Shown here in pieces: positions 36,820 through 45,677 of a DNA stretch of 64,000 nt (positions are counted from its first letter, which is position 1; each line of letters begins with the position of its first letter). The DNA is from Paenibacillus aquistagni. GTDB lineage: Bacteria > Bacillota > Bacilli > Paenibacillales > Paenibacillaceae. Made by a program: the position numbers and the translations under genes. Under the pieces are notes generated by a model. It made no database searches. It saw nothing but the letters and a program-made list of their open reading frames with translations, and had not been told where the DNA came from. The stretch is taken from contig NZ_FXAZ01000002.1 of assembly GCF_900177815.1 (NCBI RefSeq), forward strand, positions 248,001-312,000, written 5' to 3'.

Positions 36820-38739
36820 ATGAATACGAGTACATTTGATAAATTGCAATACCACGAACTGAAGGACATCGTTAAATCCTATTGCGTCAGCAGCTTGGGC
36901 AAGCAGCTTATCGACAAGCTTGAACCGAGCCCTATCCAAAGCATTGTTAAGCTGCGCTTGAATGAGACAACAGAAGCAAGGAACATTCTAGATACCGAGA
37001 GCCATGTGCCTTTGATCGGCATTTCCAATATTGAATATATGATGGAGAAGCTCGACAAAGGCATGGTGCTTGATCCCGCTGAATTGGTCGCTATTGCTGA
37101 CTTCCTTCGAGGCTGCCGCAAGATCAAGCGCTATATGATCGATAAGGAGTTCTATGCGCCTAAGCTGAGCACCTACGCTCATTCCATGAGCGAATTCGCC
37201 GATATCGAGGATCGCATTCATGAAGCGATTAAGGGCAGCCGTGTCGATTCGAATGCAAGCAAGGAATTGAAGCGAATTCGCAAGCATATTGATCTGTCCG
37301 AAGCGAAGATTGAAGAACAGCTGCAGAAATTTTTGAAAAACCGTGCGAATAAAGAGTACATTCAAGAATTTTTTGTCAGCAAAAAGAATGACCGCTTCAC
37401 GATCCCAATCAAGGCCGCTTATAAGCATCAGGTGGAAGGCAGCATCATTGAAGTGTCTGCTAAAGGCTCCACCGTATTTATCGAGCCTCAATCCGTAACT
37501 AAGCACAACGCGGAGCTGGCAATGCTTAAGGCTGAAGAAGCAGCCGAAGAGCTGCAGATTCTGGCAGAACTGTCCAATCAGGTCTATGAGCAGTACCAGC
37601 CCTTAATGGTGAATATTGATCTAATCAGCCAATATGACATGATCTTTGCCAAAGCGAAATACAGCCGCAGCATCGATGGAATCGAGCCAGCGATCAATGC
37701 CCATGGCTGCATCAAGCTCATAAGATGCAAGCATCCGCTGCTTGCCCGCAATGCCGTCCCACTGGAGTTTACTATAGGAGACACCTATCGGAGCCTCATC
37801 ATTACTGGACCGAATGCCGGCGGCAAGACTGTCGTGCTGAAGACGATCGGCCTGATTACGCTGGCCGTCATGTCGGGCTTGCACATCGCTTGCGACCCGT
37901 CGACGGAAGTCGCTGTATTTGAAAAGATCTTTGTTGATATCGGAGATAATCAGAGCATCGAGAACGCACTCAGCACCTTCTCTTCCCATATGAAGAATAT
38001 CGCAGAGATTATGGTTCAGGCTAACCGCCATACACTGCTGTTGTTCGATGAGATTGGCAGCGGCACGGAGCCCAATGAAGGGGCTGCGCTTGCGATCGCA
38101 ATTCTCGAAGAGTTCTACTACATGGGCTCTATCACGGTAGCAACGACCCATTATGGCGAGATTAAGCAATTCTCCGAGCAGCACCCCGACTTTATGAACG
38201 CGGCAATGGCTTTTGATCAGGAGACCCTTGAGCCGCAATACAAGCTCGTCATCGGACAGTCTGGAGACAGCAATGCGCTATGGATATCGCGCCGCATGAA
38301 GCTGAAGGATCAGGTGCTTGAGCGAGCGAAGCGCTATATCGAGCATAAGGATTATCGGTTTGAGCGGCTCCATGAGAGCAAGCTCGCAAAGCCAAAGGCC
38401 TCCATAACAGAAGACACTCAGGCCGATCACTTGCAGACTGAGTATGCCAAGGGCGACCGCGTGCAGCTGCTTGATTATGAAGATGCTGCCCTAGTCTACG
38501 CAGGTCAGGATCGATTCAACAATGTGACGGTGTTGTACCAAGGCAAGCTGATCGAGGTCCATGCCAAGCGCATGCGGCTGGAGGTCTCGGCCAAGGATCT
38601 GTATCCGGAAGGATATGACTTGGATACCTTATTTACCAGCTATAAAGAACGCAAGTTCCAGCACGATATGAATCGCGGTTCCAAAAAAGCGCTGCGAAAA
38701 GTGCAAAAGGAAATGCGAAAGCAGCGCGGCCAGGAATAA
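36820..38739 (+). CDS. MutS2-type ATPase lacking the C-terminal Smr domain
   Basis: 639-residue MutS-superfamily ATPase. The N-terminal lever/core region (about 1-300) has the MutS2 pattern, including KAAYKHQVEGSIIEVSAKG. The ATPase domain has Walker A GPNAGGKTVVLKTIG near residue 332, FSSHMKNIAEI, and Walker B LLLFDEIGSGTEPNEGAAL. A short linker leads to a KOW-like module (GDRVQLLDYEDAALVY) and a basic tail. Full MutS2 is about 780 residues and ends in an Smr domain; both that domain and most of the second coiled coil are absent. B. subtilis MutS2 acts on collided ribosomes, so a ribosome-directed role is plausible. ATG 36820 follows GTGAGGAG. Confidence 0.88.
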   Translation: MNTSTFDKLQYHELKDIVKSYCVSSLGKQLIDKLEPSPIQSIVKLRLNETTEARNILDTESHVPLIGISNIEYMMEKLDKGMVLDPAELVAIADFLRGCRKIKRYMIDKEFYAPKLSTYAHSMSEFADIEDRIHEAIKGSRVDSNASKELKRIRKHIDLSEAKIEEQLQKFLKNRANKEYIQEFFVSKKNDRFTIPIKAAYKHQVEGSIIEVSAKGSTVFIEPQSVTKHNAELAMLKAEEAAEELQILAELSNQVYEQYQPLMVNIDLISQYDMIFAKAKYSRSIDGIEPAINAHGCIKLIRCKHPLLARNAVPLEFTIGDTYRSLIITGPNAGGKTVVLKTIGLITLAVMSGLHIACDPSTEVAVFEKIFVDIGDNQSIENALSTFSSHMKNIAEIMVQANRHTLLLFDEIGSGTEPNEGAALAIAILEEFYYMGSITVATTHYGEIKQFSEQHPDFMNAAMAFDQETLEPQYKLVIGQSGDSNALWISRRMKLKDQVLERAKRYIEHKDYRFERLHESKLAKPKASITEDTQADHLQTEYAKGDRVQLLDYEDAALVYAGQDRFNNVTVLYQGKLIEVHAKRMRLEVSAKDLYPEGYDLDTLFTSYKERKFQHDMNRGSKKALRKVQKEMRKQRGQE

Positions 38740-38867
38740 TGCTGCGCGCAGCTATGCTAAGCCTAATTCAGACCTTGTAATCGATATGCAGCATGTCACC
38801 TAGCAATCGGCTTAGACAGTACTATCACGGCGAGCAGCACAAGCCTCTATTCGCCACCTTAACGAAA

Positions 38868-38905
38868 AGGACCACAATCACCGCTATTGCGGCCATTGTG
38901 GTCCT
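38868..38905. terminator. bidirectional terminator
   Basis: AGGACCACAAT...ATTGTGGTCCT with inner CCGC/GCGG; the minus strand continues TTTTC. It lies between the convergent MutS2-like and opuAC genes. Confidence 0.75.
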
Positions 38906-39017
38906 CTACTGTCTTTCATCCTCTATTGTGTACCTTGCCGCCATGCGAGCATTCACAAGCCATCTGGCTATTTACGCCGTTCGGCTGATATCCTGCCTGA
39001 CCGTTCGTTTGTTTGTC

Positions 39018-39920
39018 TTACTTCAGATCCTCGATTGAGGAGATCTCCATATAAGAAGGAACGACTAGCCCAATCTTCGTCCCGTTCAGGTTCACGCCAA
39101 GATCATCAATCTGATCCTTATACTTCTCATAGTAATCCTTATGTGTGGTTGGAAGCCATGCAGCGACGATTGCATCAACATCACCGTTCGCAACCCCAGT
39201 CCACATTGGACCTGCTTCGACCTGAAGCAGCTCAACCTTGTAATTAAGCTTGCTTTCGAGCACATGAGCAACGACATGAGTGCTTGCAATCTCAGAGTCC
39301 CATGCCACGTAGCCAAGCTTCAGCTTCACTCCATCTGCAGGGTTCGCGCCTTCCACCCATTTATCAACCTTAGCACTATTTTCATCGACCCAATTTTTAG
39401 CTGCTTCTTTTGGATCGGTTCCTGCTTGGATCGCCACCATGATGCTCTCCATATCTGCTGGCTCCCACTCGAATTGATCCAGCAGCTTATAAGCATCCGG
39501 CTGATCCTCTTTCAAGCCTTGACGTGCAATCGTGTGGATCTGCTCGTCACCGCCGTATACATTTTTCGGATCCTCCAAATATTTCAGATCGTACTTCGCA
39601 AACTTCCAATGCGGTGTCCAGCCCGTAACAATAATAGGCTCCTTCTTCGAAATCGCCTTGTCGAGCGCAGCAGTCATCGCAGCACTAGAGCCTTCAATAA
39701 GCTTCGTCTCCAAGCCATACTCTTCAATCGCCTTTTGCGTTGCCTGCATAATGCCTGCTCCTGGATCAATGCCGACAATCTCCTTCGGCACTTCCATTTG
39801 CTTCGTCTCTGAATTGGCATCACCATTATTGGATGATGCATTGTCCGATGATCCGCTGCCGCATGCGGCAAGCGTAAAGGCCAGCATAAGAATTAGTGAT
39901 AGAATCAATCCTTTTTTCAT
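39018..39920 (-). CDS. opuAC: glycine betaine ABC transporter substrate-binding lipoprotein
   Basis: 300-residue lipoprotein that captures glycine betaine or proline betaine outside the cell. A signal peptide ends in the lipobox LAAC near residue 20, then a Ser/Asn linker, then an OpuAC domain with Trp residues (VTGWTPHWKFAKYDL, GPMWTGVANGDVDAIVAAWL) that form the cation-pi box for quaternary amines. ATG 39920 opens a typical lipoprotein signal peptide; the GAGGAG site is better spaced to an in-frame TTG at 39926, adding two residues. It is the last gene of the opuA operon. Confidence 0.93.
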   Translation of the reverse strand: MKKGLILSLILMLAFTLAACGSGSSDNASSNNGDANSETKQMEVPKEIVGIDPGAGIMQATQKAIEEYGLETKLIEGSSAAMTAALDKAISKKEPIIVTGWTPHWKFAKYDLKYLEDPKNVYGGDEQIHTIARQGLKEDQPDAYKLLDQFEWEPADMESIMVAIQAGTDPKEAAKNWVDENSAKVDKWVEGANPADGVKLKLGYVAWDSEIASTHVVAHVLESKLNYKVELLQVEAGPMWTGVANGDVDAIVAAWLPTTHKDYYEKYKDQIDDLGVNLNGTKIGLVVPSYMEISSIEDLK

Positions 39921-39944
39921 GTTCAAACTTCTCACTCTCCTCGA

Positions 39945-40781
39945 TTAATGTCTTGCATGATTGGACTTAATAAGCCGCTGTGAAAAACGATCCAATATAA
40001 TAGCCAACAATACAACAGCAAGTCCCGCTTCGAAGCCTTGACCGATCTTCAGCTGCGTAACTGCCCGGTACACTTCTGTACCTACTCCCTGAGCACCAAT
40101 CATGGAAGCGATCACGACCATCGACAAGGACAGCATGATCGTCTGATTGACCCCAGCCATTAAAGTCGGAAGTGCGATCGGTAGCTGCACCTTCCATAAT
40201 CGCTGCCAAGGAGTGGAGCCAAAGGAATTGGCTGCCTCCGTCATGTCCTGCGGCACTTGGCGAATGCCAAGATCCGTTAAGCGAATCGTAGGCGGTACCG
40301 CAAAAATAACGGATGCGATAATACCTGGTACAATGCCTAATCCAAATAAGATAACGGCTGGCAGGAGATACACGAAGGCCGGCATCGTCTGCATAAAGTC
40401 CATTAATGGACGCAGCACCTTGGACACACCGTTAATCGTGCCTGACAGAATGCCTAGCGGCACCCCGATCAAGATGGATAGGACCGTTGAGGTCAATACG
40501 AGAGATAATGTTAAGATCGTGGCCTCCCAGTAGCCAAGCCACACAATCATCAGCAGCCCAATACCCGTAAGCAAGGCGAGCGACCATCTGCCTACGATAA
40601 AGGCAATGATGGTAAGTATTGCAATAAGCATCCAGAACGGTCCCAATTGAAACATCCACGTAAAGCTGTTGACGACTGCTTCAAGAATGGTGGACAGCCC
40701 TTCAAAGAAGCCTTCTGCATGAACCGTCAAAAAATTGACCGCACTCTCGACCCAATCACCAATAGGAGATTTGCCTATCAT
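39945..40781 (-). CDS. opuAB: glycine betaine ABC transporter permease
   Basis: 278-residue permease of the ProW/OpuAB family with about seven membrane segments. The EAA-type loop is DMTEAANSFGSTPWQRLWKVQLP, and LPAVILFGLGIVPGIIA is characteristic. Its start overlaps the stop of the ATPase gene by 4 bases (ATGA), so the two are translationally coupled. It imports betaines as compatible solutes under osmotic stress. Confidence 0.95.
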   Translation of the reverse strand: MIGKSPIGDWVESAVNFLTVHAEGFFEGLSTILEAVVNSFTWMFQLGPFWMLIAILTIIAFIVGRWSLALLTGIGLLMIVWLGYWEATILTLSLVLTSTVLSILIGVPLGILSGTINGVSKVLRPLMDFMQTMPAFVYLLPAVILFGLGIVPGIIASVIFAVPPTIRLTDLGIRQVPQDMTEAANSFGSTPWQRLWKVQLPIALPTLMAGVNQTIMLSLSMVVIASMIGAQGVGTEVYRAVTQLKIGQGFEAGLAVVLLAIILDRFSQRLIKSNHARH

Positions 40782-42058
40782 CGTTCAACACCCCCCTCTG
40801 CTGTGATGGTTAAAGGAAGCTCGCTTTCATGAGCACCTTCTGCTTGTACGGATGCAGGAGCAGCTTGATTGTCTGCATTTGGAACGTGGCCGGCAAGCGC
40901 GCCCAGCACAGCTCCTCTTACAATCGCTCCCAGCAGACGTCCATCCGCGTTCACAACTGCAATCGGCAGCTTCGCTGTGCCTGAGAGTGCAAACAGATCA
41001 TTCATCACCACATCTGGGGAAACAAGCGGAAGCTCATCTGTGATCATGACCTCTTGCAAAGATTGGTTCCTTCTCGCTCCCTCTGAAGCAAGCTCCCCTG
41101 TCACGACGCCAAGCAGCTTCTTGTTGCGATCCACGACGAACAACGAGGAAATACCGATATCACGCATAAGCTGCAAAGCAACACGAGGGCCGCGATCAAC
41201 AGATATTGTCTCAGGTCTTCTCATAATATGGGCGGCCGTTAATACCTTGGACAGGTCTACGCCTTCAACGAAGCGTTCTACATAGTCATCAGCTGGATTC
41301 ATCAGCATCTCTTCTGGAGTTCCAAGCTGAATGACCTCCCCATCCTTCAAAAGGGCAATCCGGTCCCCAATGCGAAGCGCCTCGTCCAGATCATGAGTAA
41401 TAAAAATGATCGTCTTCTTCATCTTTTGCTGCAGATCAAGCAGTTCGTCCTGCATATCTCTACGAATCAGCGGATCCAGCGCGCTGAAGGCTTCATCCAT
41501 GAGCAGAATATCCGGGTCATTCGCAAGCGCTCGCGCCAGACCGACTCGCTGCTGCATTCCGCCGCTCAGCTCATCCGGCCGCTTCTGCTCCCAGCCCTCA
41601 AGGCCAACCAGCCTAAGCGCCTCCATCGCCTTCTCCATTCGTTCTGACTTGCGTACCCCCTGTACTTCTAAGCCATATGCCGCATTCTCCAATACGCTGC
41701 GATGCGGGAATAATGCGAATTTCTGAAATACCATTCCGATGGACTGACGTCTCATCTGTCTTAGGCTGCTGCTGTTTAGCTTCGCAACATCCTGACCCTT
41801 GATCCAGATTTCTCCAGAAGTCGGCTCTATCAAGCGGTTGAACATGCGAACAAGTGTGGATTTTCCGCTGCCGGACAATCCCATAATGACGAAGATTTCT
41901 CCTTCTTGAACGTCAAATGAGACCTGATTCACGGCGACAGTAGCCTGCTTTTCCTTCGCAAGCTTCTCACGGCTCCACCCTTGCTTAAGCAGTTCTAAGG
42001 CTTGTTTCTCTTGTGTGCCGAAGATCTTGGTTGCGCCCCGAACCGATAGAATAGACAA
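40778..42058 (-). CDS. opuAA: glycine betaine ABC transporter ATPase with CBS domains
   Basis: 426-residue ATPase of the OpuAA/ProV family. Walker A is MGLSGSGKSTLVRMFNRLIE near residue 60, the signature LSGGMQQRVGLARA, and Walker B ILLMDEAFSALDPLIRR. Two CBS motifs in residues 280-395 are the ionic-strength/c-di-AMP sensing module of this family. The start is TTG 42058 with GAGGTGAG upstream. It is the first gene of opuA and is divergent from a GbsR-like repressor. Confidence 0.95.
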   Translation of the reverse strand: MSILSVRGATKIFGTQEKQALELLKQGWSREKLAKEKQATVAVNQVSFDVQEGEIFVIMGLSGSGKSTLVRMFNRLIEPTSGEIWIKGQDVAKLNSSSLRQMRRQSIGMVFQKFALFPHRSVLENAAYGLEVQGVRKSERMEKAMEALRLVGLEGWEQKRPDELSGGMQQRVGLARALANDPDILLMDEAFSALDPLIRRDMQDELLDLQQKMKKTIIFITHDLDEALRIGDRIALLKDGEVIQLGTPEEMLMNPADDYVERFVEGVDLSKVLTAAHIMRRPETISVDRGPRVALQLMRDIGISSLFVVDRNKKLLGVVTGELASEGARRNQSLQEVMITDELPLVSPDVVMNDLFALSGTAKLPIAVVNADGRLLGAIVRGAVLGALAGHVPNADNQAAPASVQAEGAHESELPLTITAEGGVER

Positions 42059-42152
42059 CGTTACTCACCTCACCCTTTGTTTTGATCCGAATCAAGTACC
42101 CTCTTATTGTAAAGCTCCTTTTAATTCCAGCTCAACACTTGTTACGGTTTGT

Positions 42153-42179
42153 ATTTTATGTTCAGTTAAAACTGTACAA
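42153..42179. promoter_or_regulatory. putative operator in the opuA/gbsR intergenic region
   Basis: CAGTT-AA-AACTG (42163-42174) is a 5-bp inverted repeat that overlaps a weak minus-strand promoter (TTGTAC 42179-42174, TAAAAT 42158-42153; spacing 15, which is short). It may be the site of the divergent GbsR-like protein. Confidence 0.3.
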
Positions 42180-42322
42180 AGTGATACTTCTATATCGTCC
42201 CATTTCCTCCTTTTTCCTCCCTATCTTCAGCCTTTACATCGAATAGGGGCTCCGATAGAATATACAAGGAATGATCATATAACCTAGAGTAGAGCATCAT
42301 TCATGCGACAGGAGGAGTGGCC

Positions 42323-42886
42323 ATGGACAAGCTAGAGATGCTAAGCTCTGAACAGCAAGCCGTGATTGAGAAAGCTCGCAAGCGTGTCATTGAATCCATT
42401 GGTGTAAATATGAATCTGTACGGTATAACGCCTTCCATCGGACATTTGTATGGGATTATGTTCTTCTCTGGACACCCGATGACTCTTGATGAGATGGGCA
42501 CAGAGATGGGCATGAGCAAGACAAGCATGAGCACCGGCGTCCGTACATTGATTGATTTGAAAATGGTGCATAAGGTGTGGGAACGAGGAACCCGCAAGGA
42601 TCTGTATGAGGTGGAAGAGGATTGGCATCAGACGTTCATCGACTTCTTCTCCATTCAATGGCGCAAAGCCGTGGATATGAATCTCAGTCATATTCAACGC
42701 TCCTTACGCGATCTAACCGCACTATCGACAGCACATCCTGAAGATGAGGCACTGCAGATCATCTGCGACAAAGATATCGCAAAGCTGCGTTCTGCGGAAT
42801 CTTACTATATGTGGCTGAACCGTGTGATTGACGGCATGGAACAAGGCGATATCTTCGATTGGGTGCCTAAGCAGCCTGAATCATAA
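42323..42886 (+). CDS. GbsR-family (MarR-like) repressor of osmoprotectant genes
   Basis: 187-residue winged-helix regulator. The helix-turn-helix reads TLDEMGTEMGMSKTSMSTGVRTL near residues 58-80, followed by the wing and a C-terminal dimer helix. GbsR and OpuAR/OpcR repress choline/betaine uptake or synthesis genes and respond to choline. Divergent position next to opuA supports control of that operon. ATG 42323 follows AGGAGG with proper spacing; GTG 42317 is too close. Confidence 0.9.
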   Translation: MDKLEMLSSEQQAVIEKARKRVIESIGVNMNLYGITPSIGHLYGIMFFSGHPMTLDEMGTEMGMSKTSMSTGVRTLIDLKMVHKVWERGTRKDLYEVEEDWHQTFIDFFSIQWRKAVDMNLSHIQRSLRDLTALSTAHPEDEALQIICDKDIAKLRSAESYYMWLNRVIDGMEQGDIFDWVPKQPES

Positions 42887-42946
42887 GCGGACCAAATGAC
42901 AATATCAGCTAACCCATGATCCTATCCATACATGCGCACTTTAAGC

Positions 42947-42993
42947 GCAAAAAAAACGCCTATTGTCTTCCATTGGAAGAACGATAGGCGTTT
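42947..42993. terminator. terminator between gbsR-like and EamA genes
   Basis: AAACGCCTAT...ATAGGCGTTT with inner TTCC/GGAA; the minus strand continues with eight T, the plus strand with TTTCTTATT. Serves both convergent genes. Confidence 0.88.
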
Positions 42994-43062
42994 CTTATTG
43001 GCTAACGATTGAATCGCATTCGATTGAAGCATATAGCTTAAAATTAGGCAGTCAGCCCTCCA

Positions 43063-44019
43063 CTAACGAATGCCAACCCCTTCTTTTTTTACTTGCTTCA
43101 ACTGTGCATGGCTCTCTCGTTTTTTGAACAACGGTATCTGCGTCCCGAACACGCCAAGCAAGATGAGCAGGGCACCCCCAATATCAGAAGCGGACAGCGT
43201 TTCCTGCAGGAACAGGACGCCTGAGAATAAGGTGATAACCGTTGCCAGATGCATGAATACGCTCACTTGCGATGCCTTTAAGATGGATAGCGCATAGTTG
43301 GAGAGCAGCGCGGAGACCAAGGAAGAGCATAGGCCTAGATAAACAATGGCAAGCAGATAAGCAGGCTTCCCATAAGGAACTAAGAATGTGTCCATCGAGT
43401 GATTGAAGGCGTGCTGAGTCAAGGCAAGCACATTAAACACCACGAAGCCGATGCTGAGCATCACATAAGTCATCTCCATTAAGGAGTACCGCTTGCTGAT
43501 TTTTCGTGCCAGCACATTGTACCCTGCTGAAGCAATTGCAGATATAAAGATCAATATGCCTCCCAAGAGAGAGGATTGAGAGAGGCTAACCCCTTTCATC
43601 AGGAACATAAAAGCAACTCCTGAAGCCGAAAGCAAGATGCCGATCTTCTGCTGCAGCGTCGTCGTCTCGCCTAGAAACCACGAGGCAAGGATAACCGTAA
43701 TAACTGGGATGCTTGCTTGGATGATGCCAGCCTCTGAAGATGAGGTATAGAACAGTCCAAATGCTTGAAAAGCAAAGAAACCAGCTGGGTACAATAAAGC
43801 CAGCGGCAAAAGCGCCTTGATATCCTTCCATGTAATCTTAAGCCGCTTGTGCCCGATCAACATCATCAGGCTCATAGCCAGAAAAGAGAGGGTAAAGCGA
43901 TGAGCAAGCACATCCAATGGGCCTGCCTCTGCCAAAGCCACCTTTACAAACAAAAAAGATAAGCCAATGATGCTCGCCTGCAGAACAGCTGCAGTATATG
44001 CTTTCTTGGAAGCCGTCAT
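43063..44019 (-). CDS. EamA/DMT-superfamily transporter
   Basis: 318-residue membrane protein with ten hydrophobic segments in two EamA repeats (about 5-135 and 155-290), as in metabolite exporters of the RhaT/YdcZ type. The motif SSEAGIIQASIPVITVILA lies at the end of repeat one. ATG 44019 follows GGAGGAA. Divergent from a MocR-type regulator, a common pairing in which the regulator controls the exporter. The exported metabolite, perhaps an amino acid, is unknown. Confidence 0.9.
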   Translation of the reverse strand: MTASKKAYTAAVLQASIIGLSFLFVKVALAEAGPLDVLAHRFTLSFLAMSLMMLIGHKRLKITWKDIKALLPLALLYPAGFFAFQAFGLFYTSSSEAGIIQASIPVITVILASWFLGETTTLQQKIGILLSASGVAFMFLMKGVSLSQSSLLGGILIFISAIASAGYNVLARKISKRYSLMEMTYVMLSIGFVVFNVLALTQHAFNHSMDTFLVPYGKPAYLLAIVYLGLCSSLVSALLSNYALSILKASQVSVFMHLATVITLFSGVLFLQETLSASDIGGALLILLGVFGTQIPLFKKRESHAQLKQVKKEGVGIR

Positions 44020-44103
44020 GGTTCCATTCCTCCTTTTCCATCAATAGAATGTAGATCTATCGTAATCGGGGATGGAAAGCGGTACAATGATAGGAAACGA
44101 CAT

Positions 44104-44117
44104 CTGTACCGGTACAG
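44104..44117. promoter_or_regulatory. palindrome before the MocR-type gene
   Basis: CTGTACCGGTACAG is a perfect 14-bp palindrome 15-28 bases upstream of the GTG start. GGTACA recurs at 44092-44097, 19 bases from the copy in the palindrome. MocR-type regulators commonly bind an inverted plus a direct repeat, so this may be the operator for both divergent genes. Confidence 0.55.
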
Positions 44118-44131
44118 AAAGGAGGCGCACG

Positions 44132-45481
44132 GTGGTGAAATATAGACAGATATCATATGCAATAGCAGATGCCATCAAGCATTCCCACTATAAAGAAGGC
44201 GAGAGGCTCCCTTCGATTCGGGAGCTGGCTGACAAGCATCAATGCAGCAAGAGCACCATCATTCAAGCTCTGCAGGAGCTCGAACAGCGCCAGCTTATCT
44301 ATTCCGTACCGCGAAGCGGCCATTATGTATTAAAGAAGGGCTTTCTGCCAACTGCCCCTCCAGCGGAATGCTATGATTTTGCAACCGCCGCTCCGGACTG
44401 GAACGCCTTTCCCTATGATGAGTTTCATCAGTGCATTCGCAAGGCGCTGGATGTCTATCAGCAAGAACTGTTCATCTATGGCATGCCAAACGGTCTGCCA
44501 TCCCTCATTAAGACGATGGAGAGGCATCTGCAGGATCATCAGGTCTTTGTGAGCCCCGAGCAAATTGTCGTGACAGCAGGCGTGCAGGAAGCGCTCTTTA
44601 TTCTGATGTCGATTCCGTTTCCGAACAACAAGCAGAACATCCTCGTGGAGCAGCCAAGCTATCATCTTTTAATTGATTATCTCAATAAATATGAGATTCC
44701 TGCGATCGGCATCGAACGAACGGAGCAGGGCATCGATCTGGATGAGCTGGAACGGCTGTTCCGTGAGGAAGAGATCAAATGCTTCTATACGATGCCAAGA
44801 TTCCATAATCCGCTTGGCACCTCTTATTCCACGGAGGAGAAGAAAGCCATTGTGAAGCTTGCGGACCAATACGACGTGTATCTCGTAGAGGATGATTTTC
44901 TCGTCGATTATGATTCCAACAGCAAGGCCGATCCGATGTATAGCTATGATATGAAGGAACGAGTCATTTATTTGAAAAGCTTTTCCAAGATTCTGTTCCC
45001 TGGACTGCGAGTAGGCATCGCGGTACTGCCCAAGCCTCTGCTTCCTGCCTTTCAGCAGTTCAAGCTGTTTATGAATATCGACAGCTCGATCCTCTCGCAG
45101 GCGGCATTAGATATATATATCAACAGCGGCATGTTCAATCATCATCGCAGCCGGATCAGAGCGCCTTATGAGGAACGCTCCCACGCCTTGAATAATGGTG
45201 TCCGCCTCATGAAGGCAGAGCTGCAGGGCGTCCTTCTCAGAAGCCCGCTCACCTCCTGCATGCACACTCATGTGGAGCTAGATCGACGGGTAAATATGAA
45301 TACGCTCGCTCAGCAAATGAAGAAGCGCAAGGTGGAGATCGATATGCTTGAACGCAACTACCTACAGGGCTTTCCGCGCAGCAAGATAGCCAAGCTTAAT
45401 GTCTCGAATATTCCGATAGCCCATATCCCAGAAGGGATTCAGCGGTTAATTGAAGCGATAAAAGCGAGTTTGCTAGGTTGA
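44132..45481 (+). CDS. MocR-family regulator (GntR HTH fused to class I aminotransferase)
   Basis: 449-residue fusion. The N-terminal GntR winged helix (about 1-70) contains RLPSIRELADKHQCSKSTIIQAL. The remainder is a PLP aminotransferase fold: VTAGVQEALFI, PRFHNPLGTSYS, VYLVEDDFLVDYD and the Schiff-base Lys in YLKSFSKILFPGLRVG. Such regulators sense PLP or an amino compound. The start is GTG 44132 (or 44135), with AAAGGAGG upstream; an ATG at 44072 would place the operator inside the gene. Divergent from the EamA transporter gene. Confidence 0.93.
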   Translation: MVKYRQISYAIADAIKHSHYKEGERLPSIRELADKHQCSKSTIIQALQELEQRQLIYSVPRSGHYVLKKGFLPTAPPAECYDFATAAPDWNAFPYDEFHQCIRKALDVYQQELFIYGMPNGLPSLIKTMERHLQDHQVFVSPEQIVVTAGVQEALFILMSIPFPNNKQNILVEQPSYHLLIDYLNKYEIPAIGIERTEQGIDLDELERLFREEEIKCFYTMPRFHNPLGTSYSTEEKKAIVKLADQYDVYLVEDDFLVDYDSNSKADPMYSYDMKERVIYLKSFSKILFPGLRVGIAVLPKPLLPAFQQFKLFMNIDSSILSQAALDIYINSGMFNHHRSRIRAPYEERSHALNNGVRLMKAELQGVLLRSPLTSCMHTHVELDRRVNMNTLAQQMKKRKVEIDMLERNYLQGFPRSKIAKLNVSNIPIAHIPEGIQRLIEAIKASLLG

Positions 45482-45600
45482 AGATGAAGGATATTGAACG
45501 CACAAGCGACAAAGCAATAGATGCCATATAGCCAGAGCAGAGCAAACCACGCCGGCTCAAATCAGCCACACGCAAGATCGAGGCGCAACTTAAGTGTACA

Positions 45601-45638
45601 AAAAGAACGGGTATCTGCCTCAACCGCAGATACCCGTT
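45601..45638. terminator. terminator between MocR and map genes
   Basis: AACGGGTATCTGC (45606-45618) pairs with GCAGATACCCGTT (45626-45638), and the minus strand continues CTTTTTG. It serves the convergent map gene and probably the MocR gene. Confidence 0.85.
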
Positions 45639-45677
45639 TATCATTCTGATTTGCTATTTACGTCGTCACAATGGCCA

